NCBI RefSeq assembly: GCF_022376445.1
Contig: NW_025955042.1
Location: forward strand, 115,372 to 179,371
Source: Fomitopsis serialis
Taxonomy: Eukaryota; Basidiomycota; Agaricomycetes; Polyporales; Fomitopsidaceae
Direction of reading: 5' to 3'
Length of the DNA stretch: 64,000 nucleotides
Both the position numbers and the translations under genes were made by a program. Position 1 is the stretch's first letter, and each line of letters opens with the position of its first letter. Below, piece after piece: positions 10,214-20,388 of this stretch. The notes beneath the pieces were generated by a model that made no database searches, was not told where the DNA came from, and was given only the letters and a program-made list of their open reading frames with translations.

Positions 10214-11310
10214 TCATTCAGCATTGTATCCACTCGTTGCGATGTCCAGATCACCCCTGAGGTAAGGGAACACATACGTCTCTTGGTCCAACTCTGATCT
10301 TGTCAGGGCTGTCAACCAGTGCCTCTATCGTTTCTCCCCAGGTAATCAATCTCTCTCTCCAGGGTGATAGATATCCGGGTCTGATCATCGCCATGCCGTC
10401 AAGACCCTGGCACATCACGATGGCCCACCATAAACCGTGCTTCCACTCCTCGTCATAAAATTCTCCCCCAACCGCGGCGCGCACTTCCGTCCAGGGTGGA
10501 TTCCACCTCGTGCTGCCTAGGAGGTGCTTGAGCCCCAACTGATTGGTGTTCTTGGTGCATCCTTCTGGGTAGCCCGGCTGTTTGCCCAGGAAGGGAGCGT
10601 AGACACCGACAGGCTCGACGGCCCGTCGCGGGTCGACCCTCCCTCCCGGAAGTTTTACATCGCAGGCAAAGCGTTGGCATTCGTAACACGCCGAGTCTGG
10701 GATACATGACGAATTCGAGCCGTGTGTCGACATTCATCGCCTCGGGCACCGTGCCGGTCTCGAGGTATGCATCGAAAGCGGGCGCGAAGAGCTCCCCGTA
10801 CGTGACGAGATGGAAGAAGGTCTCAGACGGATCGGCGTAAATTGTAGCCGCATCGTCGACGCCGCCGTTCCAGAAGTCCGGCGTGTCGTACCACTGCTCG
10901 CCGATGCACTTGTCAATGAGGTCCACGACGGGGTTGATCGTCGAGAAGCGTATCTCGTAAAGCTCGCGGATGCGCTCCATCGTCAGGCCCGTGTGTTGGA
11001 GCGCAAGTTTCAAGAGACCTTCCATGCCATCGCGGAAGGCAAGACGGAGCTCGGTGGTGTTGGCGGATGAGCGCAACGCCCATTCGCCGACTTGACGGGC
11101 CGTAGCGGCTGCAAGGAAGTGTGGGTCGGGCCGGAAGAAGATCCTCGATGCGGCGGCAGCCAGGTGAAGGATGGTCCGAGGCGAGGTATGTAGGGACAGT
11201 TCGTGGAGAAGACGACACGTCGCGGCGAGGTTGGTGAAGTCCTCAATGTCGCGAAGGTAGAAAGGGAGGGACAATAAAATGTCTTCTGGGAGCGACAGTA
11301 GCGAAGGTAT
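10214..11310 (-). pseudogene. F-box-like family A copy 2, decayed
   Basis: The coding sequence aligns along its whole length with copies 1, 4 and 5 but is broken in three ways. The start codon expected at 11310-11308 is ATA, whereas the copy at 24.5 kb has ATG in the same context. At about 10700-10705 roughly five bases are missing inside the conserved FVKYCIPDW segment, and this shifts the frame. Near 10275 a further single-base shift removes the last residues. The frame between about 10733 and 11310 is otherwise open, so decay is recent. Its 5' flank closely resembles that of the copy at 24.5 kb in opposite orientation. Confidence 0.85.
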
Positions 11311-11395
11311 TCGCTCACCTAGTGAGGCCCTGGTTCGAATGCCAACTTCGGTGGGTACAAACTGGTTCGAGAGCCGGATGAAGACTCACGCGTGA

Positions 11396-13168
11396 AGGGT
11401 GACATCTCGTCACGGGTAGTGTTCACCGCGAGGCTCAGGGCCCATCAGCTCTCCAAGCCAGAAAGTCCGATCCACGGAGAGCTGTCTAAGTCGCGCAAAA
11501 GTAAGACTTACCGGTAAGTATTTTTCCACGAAGCCGTCACTCATAAAACCGTCACTCAAGTACTCATACTTGACTCGCGGAACGAACACAGAAACGCGGG
11601 GGCTCTCAACCAAGCGGACACATCCCGTCCTCCTTATGCCTCTCCAAGCTGTCCCGCCTCGAGAACCGCATCCCACATCTCTCACAGCAGACCTCGGGCG
11701 GCCGCAAATGCACCGTCGCGATGTGCCTCGCGAGTGTAACCAAGCCTTTGAGGTCCTTCCCGCACGCCTGCTTGTCCGCGTCGACCCACTCGTAGATGAA
11801 CCTACCCGCGGGGTCCTGAGTCAGGGGTTGGTGGCACTCTTCGAGGTGGCGCTTCATCGCATTGGCAGGGACCGGAGTCTGGCGGAGAGCGTCTGGCGCG
11901 GGGTGAGGGCACGGTCCGCCGAAGAAGCAGATGGTGGGCGCGGGCGCGGGTGCGGCTGTGTTCACCGCGATGGGCGGGACGGGTCGTTCCCTGTATGCCG
12001 GGCAGTGAGTAAGTATGATGATGCGACGGCAGGAGTTAGGAGGTGCTCACGTCGCAGAAACTGTATTGTCGAAGGGGGCTTCAAGTGCCTTATACACATC
12101 GGGATACGTCTGTGCTATATTTGCATGGTGTGCCATGGTATTCTCGATCCCAGCGGCGATCTCACTACCCACGGGTGAGTATGCAAGCGCAGATGTTCCA
12201 CCTCTGCGCTGGTCACGGATACTGTGAAGGATTAATGGGTCGGGGTCGCTTGCTCTGAGGGCCCCCCTTCTAGTACCGCTCGTTCCGGAGCTGGCGGGCT
12301 CTTTGGCGTCTCCTGGCATATCGATGTCATAGCTTATCGCTGCGACATCCTTCTCTTCTGAGGTCGGCCTGTCGAGGTGCATCTCGGTATCCTCATCGGA
12401 GAGTAGTGTGCCAACTGTGAAGCGCATAGTCAACATCAGCTAAGCAGCATTACTTGACGCGGCTCACGTCCATCCTTAATTTCAATGAGGTTGTTTTTGC
12501 TCCAAAAACCGCGGTATATCATCAGGGATTGGGTATTCACTGTCCGGTCGACGCTGTAGTCTCCCCTGAGTGAACGATACCAAGAGTCGATCAAGAACGA
12601 CGGACCTCACACAAGCATATCAGGTCTAAATCACTAGCGATCGCGACCTCCGCTTTGGAGTTCTGCGTTCGACTGTGAGATACGATCAATTCGAAGCGGA
12701 CCATGAACTAACCTCTAATATGTAGTCCAAGATGAAACCGACAGGGTCGTATGGCTGAAATAGCAAGACATGCGTAAGACATATAACAGGAATGATGTAC
12801 GTGCTCCTACCGTCACCCGAGGAGGAATCTCTTCTATCAACTCCATAGCATCCTCCGCATCACGGTCCATAGACGGGTCTTGTTGTTCGGCGGCAGCTTC
12901 GATCTTCGAGCGCAGCAGTCGGCGCTTCTTCAGCTTGAAGTAGTGCAGAAACATGCACTGGTCTGCGGGATACTGCTCCTCTCTCCTATTACCAGAGGAA
13001 GTGTCGGCTCCCACAGTGCTGAGACGTTGTTGAGAAACACCGTCCACGCGGTCCTTGCCTTTCCTCTTTTTGCTTGGCACGTTTAGTCCTTGGGCTTGAA
13101 GAGCTTGAAGGACATGGTCTCCTGGCGGCTGCGATCCCAAGTGTCTATTCAAGTCGAGTTTGGGCCTG
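11396..13168 (-). repeat. Left arm of a 1.75-kb inverted duplication
   Basis: Read on the minus strand, this segment matches 21168-22912 of the plus strand at high identity. The match covers the exons, introns and 3' flank of the zinc-finger-family gene at 20.4 kb. The homology ends at a ccttcacg sequence near 11396 on one side and at AGGCCCAAACTC near 13166 on the other. About 8 kb separates the arms. Confidence 0.88.
11606..12437 (-). pseudogene. Detached zinc-finger 3' exons in the left arm
   Basis: These are inverted copies of the last two exons of the gene at 20389-22685. The upstream exon block (about 12047-12437) carries the acidic stretch with DEDTEMHLDRPTSEEKD. The last exon ends at 11606 and carries a His/Cys-rich segment (MKRHLEECH) and a C2H2-like finger (CERCGMRFSRRDSLERH). 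Splice signals are kept. The transcript that should supply them stops earlier: a 2-base deletion in the preceding exon creates a TGA at 12484-12482. They would be translated only from an internal start, so I treat them as a remnant. Confidence 0.65.
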
Positions 13169-13452
13169 ATATCCGCGCCGGCTGAGCGAGTCAGGCAAAG
13201 CCGTACGAAGTGCACGGCCTTCGACAGGTCAATGCTGGACCACAGGAGGGGCGTGTTCACGACGACATCCTTCCAGTAGCGGCATACGCCCATCGACCTA
13301 TTTACGGCTACCATGTCGCTCCGTGACTTGCCCTTAGCGCTAGCGAGGCGAATGATTTCGACGAGGGTTTCGTTTGGGAGCATAGTGACGTGCCAGGGAG
13401 TCGCCGGGTGGCTCGCTAATTCGCGCGTCCGCCGAGTCTTGTCTGTATCCAT
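12482..13452 (-). CDS. Chimeric F-box / zinc-finger-family gene, truncated
   Basis: Four exons are inferred: 12811-13452, 12713-12754, 12606-12662 and 12482-12565, giving 274 residues. The first part is an F-box N-terminus (MLPNETLVEIIRLASAKGK, then CRYWKDVVVNTPLLW) nearly the same as in the gene at 15.6 kb. After GADI it changes without loss of frame to RPKLDLNRHLGSQPPGD, which belongs to the middle of the gene at 20.4 kb. It then follows that gene's exons, including DQCMFLHYFKLKKRRLL and DYILE. A 2-base deletion in the fourth exon gives a premature stop, removing the zinc-finger end. The ATG at 13452 is chosen by comparison with 15621. Whether it is expressed is unknown. Confidence 0.7.
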
Positions 13453-13600
13453 TTGCGAGATCGTCCTGGGAAGCAAGCACTGGCAGTCAATATACATGTA
13501 TGGGAGGTTGATGAGGGCCATACAACAAACCTTGATACGACGTAGCAGCTGAAGGCAGAGAATACCAGCTGCAGGATGATCGCTGCAGGCTCGGACTGGT
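13166..13600 (-). repeat. Inverted F-box 5' segment, left copy
   Basis: Read on the minus strand, the F-box first part and about 150 bp of upstream sequence, including a shared CCTGCAGCTG..ATTCTCTGCC block, resemble 15490-15900 on the plus strand. The two copies flank the SUR7/PalI gene in opposite orientation. Confidence 0.75.
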
Positions 13601-14024
13601 GTAAGTAGTAACGTGGTATCATTGACATGTAGTCACCATCCTACTTACAGTGATGAATCGATGCAGTTCGGCTGCTGCTGCGCTTGCCTATACGACCGTC
13701 CTCCCCTCCCTCAAAACGGTGTTTTTACTGGAAATCTGCGGGTCTGCCTAGTGTGCGGGTCTGCCTAGTGGAGGAGGTGGAGACGAGGGTTTGCCTCACG
13801 CAACGCGCCCGCCTGACCGCCGCAATGCGGCTCTCTACTAGCCGCGGAGCTAGCCGATCTCGCTTCGAGAGTTTTGCGTGGAGTGAAGACGGCGGACACG
13901 AACTGGGGTGCCCGCTTCCTCGCTCCCGCCTGCCCGCACGCTCTTCCACCCGCCGACTGTGATATACGCCTGAGGCCGCTCCTCCAGCACATCCCAGTCC
14001 GCCGAGCCTGCTACTCACTCCAAG

Positions 14025-14987
14025 ATGGGCCGCCTGTTCCACATTCCCGGGATTTTCTTCCTCTTCGTCGCATTCGTCCTCCTGTTCCTCGTGTCCATCT
14101 CGCTCCCCTACTTGACGACACTCGACTTTGCGCGCGTGCACTTTGAGGGTAAGGTGACGGCGGGTGGCGTCTCAAACGCGGTCACGGAGCTAAGGGTGCG
14201 TACATGTCCGACATATCTGATCGTCTTTGCATATCTGACGCGCCCGTCAGTTTGGTACTTGGTATGTGTTGATTTGACTCGGTGCGCGGATAGGGACGAA
14301 CATATTTGCAGGGCGGAATGCTGGTACGAGTCTTCTGGAGACCGCGTCTGCAGTAGCGCAGGTGCGTGCATTCGCATATGTTGCACAAGTCTACCGTAAC
14401 ACGCATCCACAGGCAACGCGTACAATGTCACCATTTACAGCGGCAGCGGCGATGGCTCTAGCTCTGTCTCTATCGGTTCTTCCTGGACACGCGGACTAGC
14501 GCTCCATCCCGTTGGTGCGTGTCTTCTCTCTTCACGTTCCTTCACGTTTTCCTCACAATATCGCATTGGCAGCGGCTGGCGTGACGCTAATCGCGTTCCT
14601 GCTGAGTCTCTCGAGCCATATCACCCTCCGCCTTTTCGCATCCCTCGCGTCCTTCCTTGGAGGCACCGTCGCCTTCATCGCATTCCTCGTCGATGTCGCG
14701 CTCTACGCGTACGTGAAGAGCGAAGTCGGCAAGCTAGACAATGTCGACGCGCATACAGATACCGCGCCCGGTACGTAGCCTCTATCTTTACTCGATCGCG
14801 GCGCGCATCTGACTGCGTCGAATCGGCAGGATTCTGGATGACGTTCGTGTCGTTCATCCTCCTCTTCCTCGCAGGCGGAACGGTCTGCTTCGGGCGTCGA
14901 CGGGACCGCATGGCGGGGGCGACCAACTACCCCATGGCGTCCAGCAAGTTCTCGCGATCGTGGAGGGACCGCTTCACCCGCTCGTAG
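14025..14987 (+). CDS. SUR7/PalI-family membrane protein
   Basis: This is a four-pass plasma-membrane protein of the group that includes Rim9/PalI (ambient pH signalling) and Sur7 (eisosomes). Six exons are inferred: 14025-14195, 14251-14261, 14312-14361, 14413-14514, 14573-14770 and 14830-14987. They give 229 residues in consistent frame. The first membrane helix (FFLFVAFVLLFLVSISLPYL) is followed by an extracellular loop with FGTWAECW and a second Cys in RVCSS. Then come two helices (VTLIAFLLSLSS, FLGGTVAFIAFLVDVALYAY) and a last one (FVSFILLFLAGGTVCF) before a basic tail. Exon 2 is an 11-base micro-exon that supplies the conserved FGT. The gene is single-copy and sits at the centre of the duplicated F-box array. 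Confidence 0.88.
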
Positions 14988-15489
14988 ATGTGCCATTAAC
15001 ATTGCGCGCTGCATCCCCGTTCGCTCCCTGCACCAGCCAAATACCAGGGAGGCCGCACCACTGGGCTGGCCATGGCCTCCGGACAGATACCCACAGGCGA
15101 GTGTCGGGATATGTGCTAAGATAACTTATACCTACTGCTTTTTAATTGAGCGGCGGAGTGCCGTTGGGCCTCCGCTTTGTTACTGACAATCACCTTCGTT
15201 CTGCATTACTGCGCCTTCATGGTGATTGCTTCCGTGCAATCTATGGCACGGGGCTCATGCGCGTGTGCTGTCTCCCGCAAGTTGATACCGAAGCATCTGT
15301 GTGTGAGTACTGGACAGTGCATCGTACAACATCTCATGACAGTGCGCCGGATTCTTTCGACGAATTAAGTGCCGTACCCAAACTGTGTTGTTTCCGGTGC
15401 ACAACGAGCATGTGAGGGTGAGAACCTCAGCTCAGGGACACATCCTGAGATTCAGAATTGCCCGGTGTTCACGAACAATTGATCAACTT

Positions 15490-15900
15490 CAAGAGTCCGC
15501 AACAGCGATCCTGCAGCTGACATTCTCTGCCTTTCAATTTTTGGCGGTGTATCAAAGTGAGTTGTATGCCCCCGTCAACCTGTACTGTATTGACTGCCTG
15601 TTTCCCAGTACGACTTCGCAATGGGTACGGACAAGACGCGCGAATTAGTGACCCACCGGGCTCCTCCCCCCGTCACCATGCTCCCCAACGAAATCGTCGT
15701 CGAAATCATCCGTCTCGCTAGCGCTAAGGGCGAGTCGTGGCGCGACATGGTAGTCGTGAACAGATTGATGGGTGTATGCCGCTACTGGAAGGATGTCGTC
15801 GTGAACACGCCCCTCCTGTGGTCCAGCATTGACCTGTCGAAGGCCGTGCACTTCGTACGGCTTTGCCTGGCCCGCTCGGCCGGCGCGGAAATCGGGCTAT
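15490..15900 (+). repeat. Inverted F-box 5' segment, right copy
   Basis: This is the plus-strand partner of 13166-13600. It covers the 5' flank and first 280 bases of the F-box pseudogene at 15.6 kb. Confidence 0.75.
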
Positions 15901-17303
15901 ACGATACACGTTCAATGAAGAATACCTCTGCGCTTGTGTCTCTGCTTGAGCCGCATTGCGCACAGGTTTCATATGTCGACCTCTCCCTTTTTTCCGATGG
16001 GGATGTGGCCGCATTCCTGCCAATACTGACTGCATCCCTGCCTCGATTGATGTCGTTGTCCTTGGCTATGACCTCCCAGCACTTCCTAACGTTGGCGTCG
16101 AGGCACCTCCCTACTCTCCAGAACTTATCGCTGGATGGCTTTACCATTGACATGGATTGGACCGCCTTACCTCTCCCAGTTGACGTCGCTGCGTCTTCGT
16201 GACATCAACCAGTCCGGTGCTCAGCTTCTGCCTCGTTGCCTTCTTCGACATGCTCGAAGCATGCAAGTCTCTACAACACTTCTCCTGGCAATATGACGAC
16301 TTCTACGACAATTTATTTTGCGACCACGAACACGGAGAAGCAGCAGACCGGATCGTGTCACTGCGTCATTCACGGTCCTTTCACTCCAATGGCCTACCAG
16401 CTGACATCTCGAATGTCACCACCCACGTCTCGCTCTCGAGGTATACCCGCCTTTCGCTGGAGATCATCGTATACTCGCCGTGGTACGTCGAGGATCCAAC
16501 ACTGCCAAGCCCGAGCGAACTTGAAGTTAGGCGCCAAATCCCTTCATTCCGTACCATTTTGCTTCCTAATCCAAAGTTAAACCACCCTGCATTCACGCGC
16601 ACCTTGCGTCATGCCATTGCATGGGTCGAGGAGAACCTCATCGTTTGCGCGGACGAGGAGCGTACGTTGTTCTGGGAGTCGCTCCCCTGGCGCTCCCCCA
16701 AGTTCCACTGGACTTCTGATGTCTTCCCTGAGGCACCGTTGCTCTACATGGTATACGGCGTGCTGGATGGCATACTGGACGACTCGGAGAGCGGACGGGT
16801 TTTTGATCGAGTCCTGTGCGAGCTCGGGGGCTTCCTCGGCTGCTCAGTAGAGACCCTTGTTGTCCACGGCGGCCACACACACACCCAGGAGCTCGAGATG
16901 GAACACTGGATCCAGATGCCTCACAGCCTTATCGAGGCTCATGCACCTCGACATCATACAGAACCACTGCGACGCAGACAGTTTCCCTCCTGCTCTCGCA
17001 CCAACAGACGCCGGGATCCCATGCGCTGGTTTACAGAACCTCTATATGCGCTTTGATCCCTACGAGGAGGGTGGTTGGATGACGCTCGGCAGACTCAATT
17101 CGGCACTAGTTGAACGCGCGAAGGGCGGTTCCCGCCTGAGGAGCCTCAGCCTAGTGCTGGGGACTACAAAAAAAGAGGGTGTCTCTCCATTCACTTCGTC
17201 GTCGGTCGGTTGTCGCTTGCCAAAAGAATTCGAAGAGATTCAAGCGAGCTTTGAGTCCTTAATAGACTTGTTCGCAGTGAGGATCATTGGGTATAACGAA
17301 TAG
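15621..17303 (+). pseudogene. F-box protein, family B, frameshifted
   Basis: The product should resemble the intact gene at 18.2 kb: an F-box (MLPNEIVVEIIRLASAKGE, then CRYWKDVVVNTPLLW) followed by leucine-rich-repeat-like sequence ending RLPKEFEEIQASFESL. The reading frame changes three times: near 16175, near 16232 and near 16915. The matching segments are respectively YLSQLTSLRLRDINQ, LVAFFDMLEACKSLQ and LMHLDIIQNHCDAD, each in a different frame. No GT-AG intron fits these gaps. Because other genes in the window show similar single-base shifts, assembly error is a real alternative to decay. Confidence 0.75.
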
Positions 17304-18221
17304 TGTCACGTTGACAATGGACGTACTGTTTGTTACTTACACTAATACGTCTACCTCCTTCCACCTTTGCGTTTTATGCACGGCGATTCGGTTTGGTGTT
17401 GACCAATGCATTTCAGCAGTCTCGCATGTTAGTAGCGTGAGCTGAAAATTGAAAATTGCCTGGGATAGTGTGAGATGATCAGCTCGAGGCAGTCTCTGTA
17501 GCGGCCCTCGTGTATTCAATGCCACTCAATCACTCTCGTTTTGTGCGATGTAAGTACCAAGCAAGTACAGCTAATAGTTTCTTACCTTCTCAATTTGAAT
17601 CCTCCGCCATTTCTCGGCATTTCTCACGCCGGAACCGCGCTTTATAAGTGAGACTTGGCCAAGACTTGCCTAGTACCTCCAAACCCAACATACCCCTACT
17701 ACCTAATCCTAAACTACCTAATCCGACTCCCACTATCGCATAATTACAATACTGTCCACCAGTTCAAACAAAAACACCCCGGCGTCGTGCGTTAAGCACA
17801 GCAGGATACATGGCTAAAACCTGGGAGGAAAAAATGAAAAAACCTCCAGGTGTCAGCGGTGGTTCTCCACCATACTGACATAACTCACCATGGTCCAGGT
17901 GGAACCACGTGGCAGCGCTACTGCCGTCCGCCATCATGCGGAAGGTCCAGGGGCCTCCAGGGGCATAGTAGGAGCCGGACGCGAGCAATCCGGGTATAGG
18001 CGCGTAGTGTCCTCGGTCGACGTTGCCGCCGACTTTGGAACACGGGCGTTGAGCAGGCGGCGGCGGTGATATAGTCGCACGAAGTTGGGCAGGCCGCATA
18101 TCCGACTCATTGGCTGTGTTCCTTATGTGTTCCTTGCCTCTAGCTCGTACGTCTGTCTGATCGAGGTTAGTTGGATTCTTCTCGTCAAGCTCTCTTATAT
18201 AAGTCCTGTTTGCAGGGCGCC
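17304..18221. other. Intergenic, no gene assigned
   Basis: A minus-strand open frame ends at 17764 and contains a passable protein composition (GGPWTFRMMADGSSAATWFH), but I recognise no family and no start or introns that make sense. The part from 17580 to 17760 is AT-rich with repeated cctaatc-like words. Confidence 0.4.
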
Positions 18222-19931
18222 ATGGCTGCACGCAGCAGAATGCGAGAGTTAGGGAGCGAGCTGCGGGCAACCCCCTTTGTCAGCATGCTCCCCAATGAAA
18301 CCTTCATCGAAATCATCCGTCTCGCCAGTGCCGACTCGGATGGATGGTGCGACAACACGATGGTATTGGCCAGATCCATGGGCGTATGCCGCTACTGGAG
18401 AGACCTCATCATCAATACGCCACTCTTATGGACCAGAATCGAGTTGTCGAACAACACGCAATACATACGGCAATTCCTGGCCCGCTCAGGCAGCGCGAGT
18501 ATCACACTATCCTGTCCATATCTACGGCGGACGCGATTATCAGTGCTCGCCCCTCTGCTCGAGCCGCATTACGCGCGGGTCGCACGTACGGACTTCCGGT
18601 TCTTCGACGACGAAGACGCTGCTACACTGCCGGCGATGCTGAGTTCCTTCTTACCCTGCCTGGCATCAATTTCCCTCAGGCTGTACTCTTTTATTACTCT
18701 ACGGCAACGCTACTGCATGCGATTGGAATCGAGACATCTCCCGAGTCTCCGGAGCCTATCCCTTGAAAGGTTCACCTTGGATCTGACTCCAGATTTCCCG
18801 CTGTCGCGCCTGGTAACGCTCAGGCTCTCCCTCGTCGATCTCCCTGGTGATCATCAATGCCTCGTCACTTTCCTCGATATGCTAGAAGCATGCAAGTCGT
18901 TGGAGAACTTCTCCTGGGGGAAATCCGGCTTCAAAAACTACTGTGAGCTCTGTGAGCACGGAGCAAGAGCAGACCGCATTATACCACTGCACCGTATACG
19001 GAAATTCTTTTTCTGTGGACGAACAGCTGACGTCGCAAATGTCATGTCGCACATCTCGCTACCAAAGAGTGCTCGCCTCTCGCTGGATACACACCTCTTT
19101 GATCTGAATCGTGGAGGGGAGATCAAGCGCCAGATCCCCACACTCCACGACATCTTGCCACCTCACACGATGTCGGGCATGCAGTTTATGTCAAACGCGC
19201 GGCACGTCGTGATATGGGCCTCCTCCTACGACGAGATACTCGGCATCTGTGCAGATGAACAGCGCACGTCGTTCTGGGAGTCTCAGCCCTGGCGCCATCC
19301 GTCACTTGAGGGATGGCCCGAGAGCGCCCAAAATGTCCCGGAGCCACCGTCGCTCTACGTGGTGTACGACTTGTCACTGTTCACCGACCCAAACAATGAA
19401 TTGGACGAGTGGCTCCTTGATCAAGTCCTGCGTGGAATTGGAAACTCCTTCGACCCCTCCGTGGAAAGCCTCGTCATACACGGGTGCACCGACCCGACGT
19501 ATATCGAAACGGGTACCTGGACGGGGCTGCTCAATACCTTCCCTCAGCTCATCCACCTCGACATCATCACAGACGACTCCGACATAAGTGCCTTCCCTTC
19601 TGCTCTCACACCGACCGACTTGGAGGCCGGGGTCCCATGCGCAGGTTTGCGCGAGCTTTATCTGCACTTCGATCCTATCGACAACGGTGGATGGGCGACG
19701 CTCAGTGGTCTCGTCGCGGCGTTGCAGAAACGCGCGGAACGTGGCTCCCGCTTGGAGAGCCTGAGTCTCGTGGTTAACAATACCCGTGACGAGCAGTCCC
19801 CCTTCACGTCTGCCGGCGATCGCTTGCCAACGAGCGAGGATTTCGGCTTTGAGGAAATTCAAACAACTTTGGAATCTTTGGTCGGGTCGCTCTCGGTGCA
19901 GATCGTCCTTAATCGATGGTTGTCCCATTGA
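18222..19931 (+). CDS. F-box protein, family B (intact)
   Basis: This is a single-exon gene of 569 residues counted from the ATG at 18222, which has a good context (ggcgccATGg). The frame is open 17 codons further upstream. The F-box spans about residues 15-65 (MLPNETFIEIIRLASAD, CRYWRDLIINTPLLW). After it come irregular leucine-rich segments such as LPSLRSLSLERFTLDL, FPQLIHLDIITDDSD and LRELYLHFDP, typical of agaricomycete F-box proteins that use the repeats to choose substrates for an SCF ligase. The last part (SAGDRLPTSEDFGFEEIQTT) is shared with the pseudogene at 15.6 kb and the relics at 22.9-24.0 kb. Substrate unknown. Confidence 0.85.
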   Translation: MAARSRMRELGSELRATPFVSMLPNETFIEIIRLASADSDGWCDNTMVLARSMGVCRYWRDLIINTPLLWTRIELSNNTQYIRQFLARSGSASITLSCPYLRRTRLSVLAPLLEPHYARVARTDFRFFDDEDAATLPAMLSSFLPCLASISLRLYSFITLRQRYCMRLESRHLPSLRSLSLERFTLDLTPDFPLSRLVTLRLSLVDLPGDHQCLVTFLDMLEACKSLENFSWGKSGFKNYCELCEHGARADRIIPLHRIRKFFFCGRTADVANVMSHISLPKSARLSLDTHLFDLNRGGEIKRQIPTLHDILPPHTMSGMQFMSNARHVVIWASSYDEILGICADEQRTSFWESQPWRHPSLEGWPESAQNVPEPPSLYVVYDLSLFTDPNNELDEWLLDQVLRGIGNSFDPSVESLVIHGCTDPTYIETGTWTGLLNTFPQLIHLDIITDDSDISAFPSALTPTDLEAGVPCAGLRELYLHFDPIDNGGWATLSGLVAALQKRAERGSRLESLSLVVNNTRDEQSPFTSAGDRLPTSEDFGFEEIQTTLESLVGSLSVQIVLNRWLSH

Positions 19932-20388
19932 CAACTTTGAACGCGCTGCTTGTGTATAGTACCACATCAAGTCCACCTCCTTCTTCCGTGGCGGTCTCTC
20001 CGTGTGGGCGGTTTTTGATCTTCAATTGCCGCCGTTGCTGTACACCACGAATGCTGTGCGACGCGCTTCGATACATGCACTTACTCAGATCGATGAAGTA
20101 AGTGCCAGTGGATGTTCTGTTACTTAGCATGCCAGTAATGGGTCACTGGGTGTCGACGAGCCTAGGCTTGCCGAATCACACGTTGAAGCCTCATCGAAAG
20201 CAGACTTTGGCTCCGAACACTCAGTGCGTTCTACATGTAATTGTAATCGGCCGGCTTCTGTCTCACGGGCTAGGTCTCCATAGAACCTTATTCAAGTGGC
20301 ATGCAGAGGACCACCGCCTCATGTCAGATCACATATATCTCCAGGACGCCTTGTCTGACCCTTCAAGCCTTCATCTTGAACGCGCACC
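19932..20388. other. Intergenic upstream of the zinc-finger-family gene
   Basis: No gene was recognised. The frame running through this segment is open by chance and joins exon 2 of the next gene only in the raw translation. Confidence 0.5.

Noticed and set aside
11311..11395. GGTTCGAAT words upstream of family A copies, considered as SINE or tRNA fragments
   Set aside because: They occur only in the shared 5' flanks of two duplicated genes and lack A-box or tRNA-like folding. Common descent of the flanks explains them.
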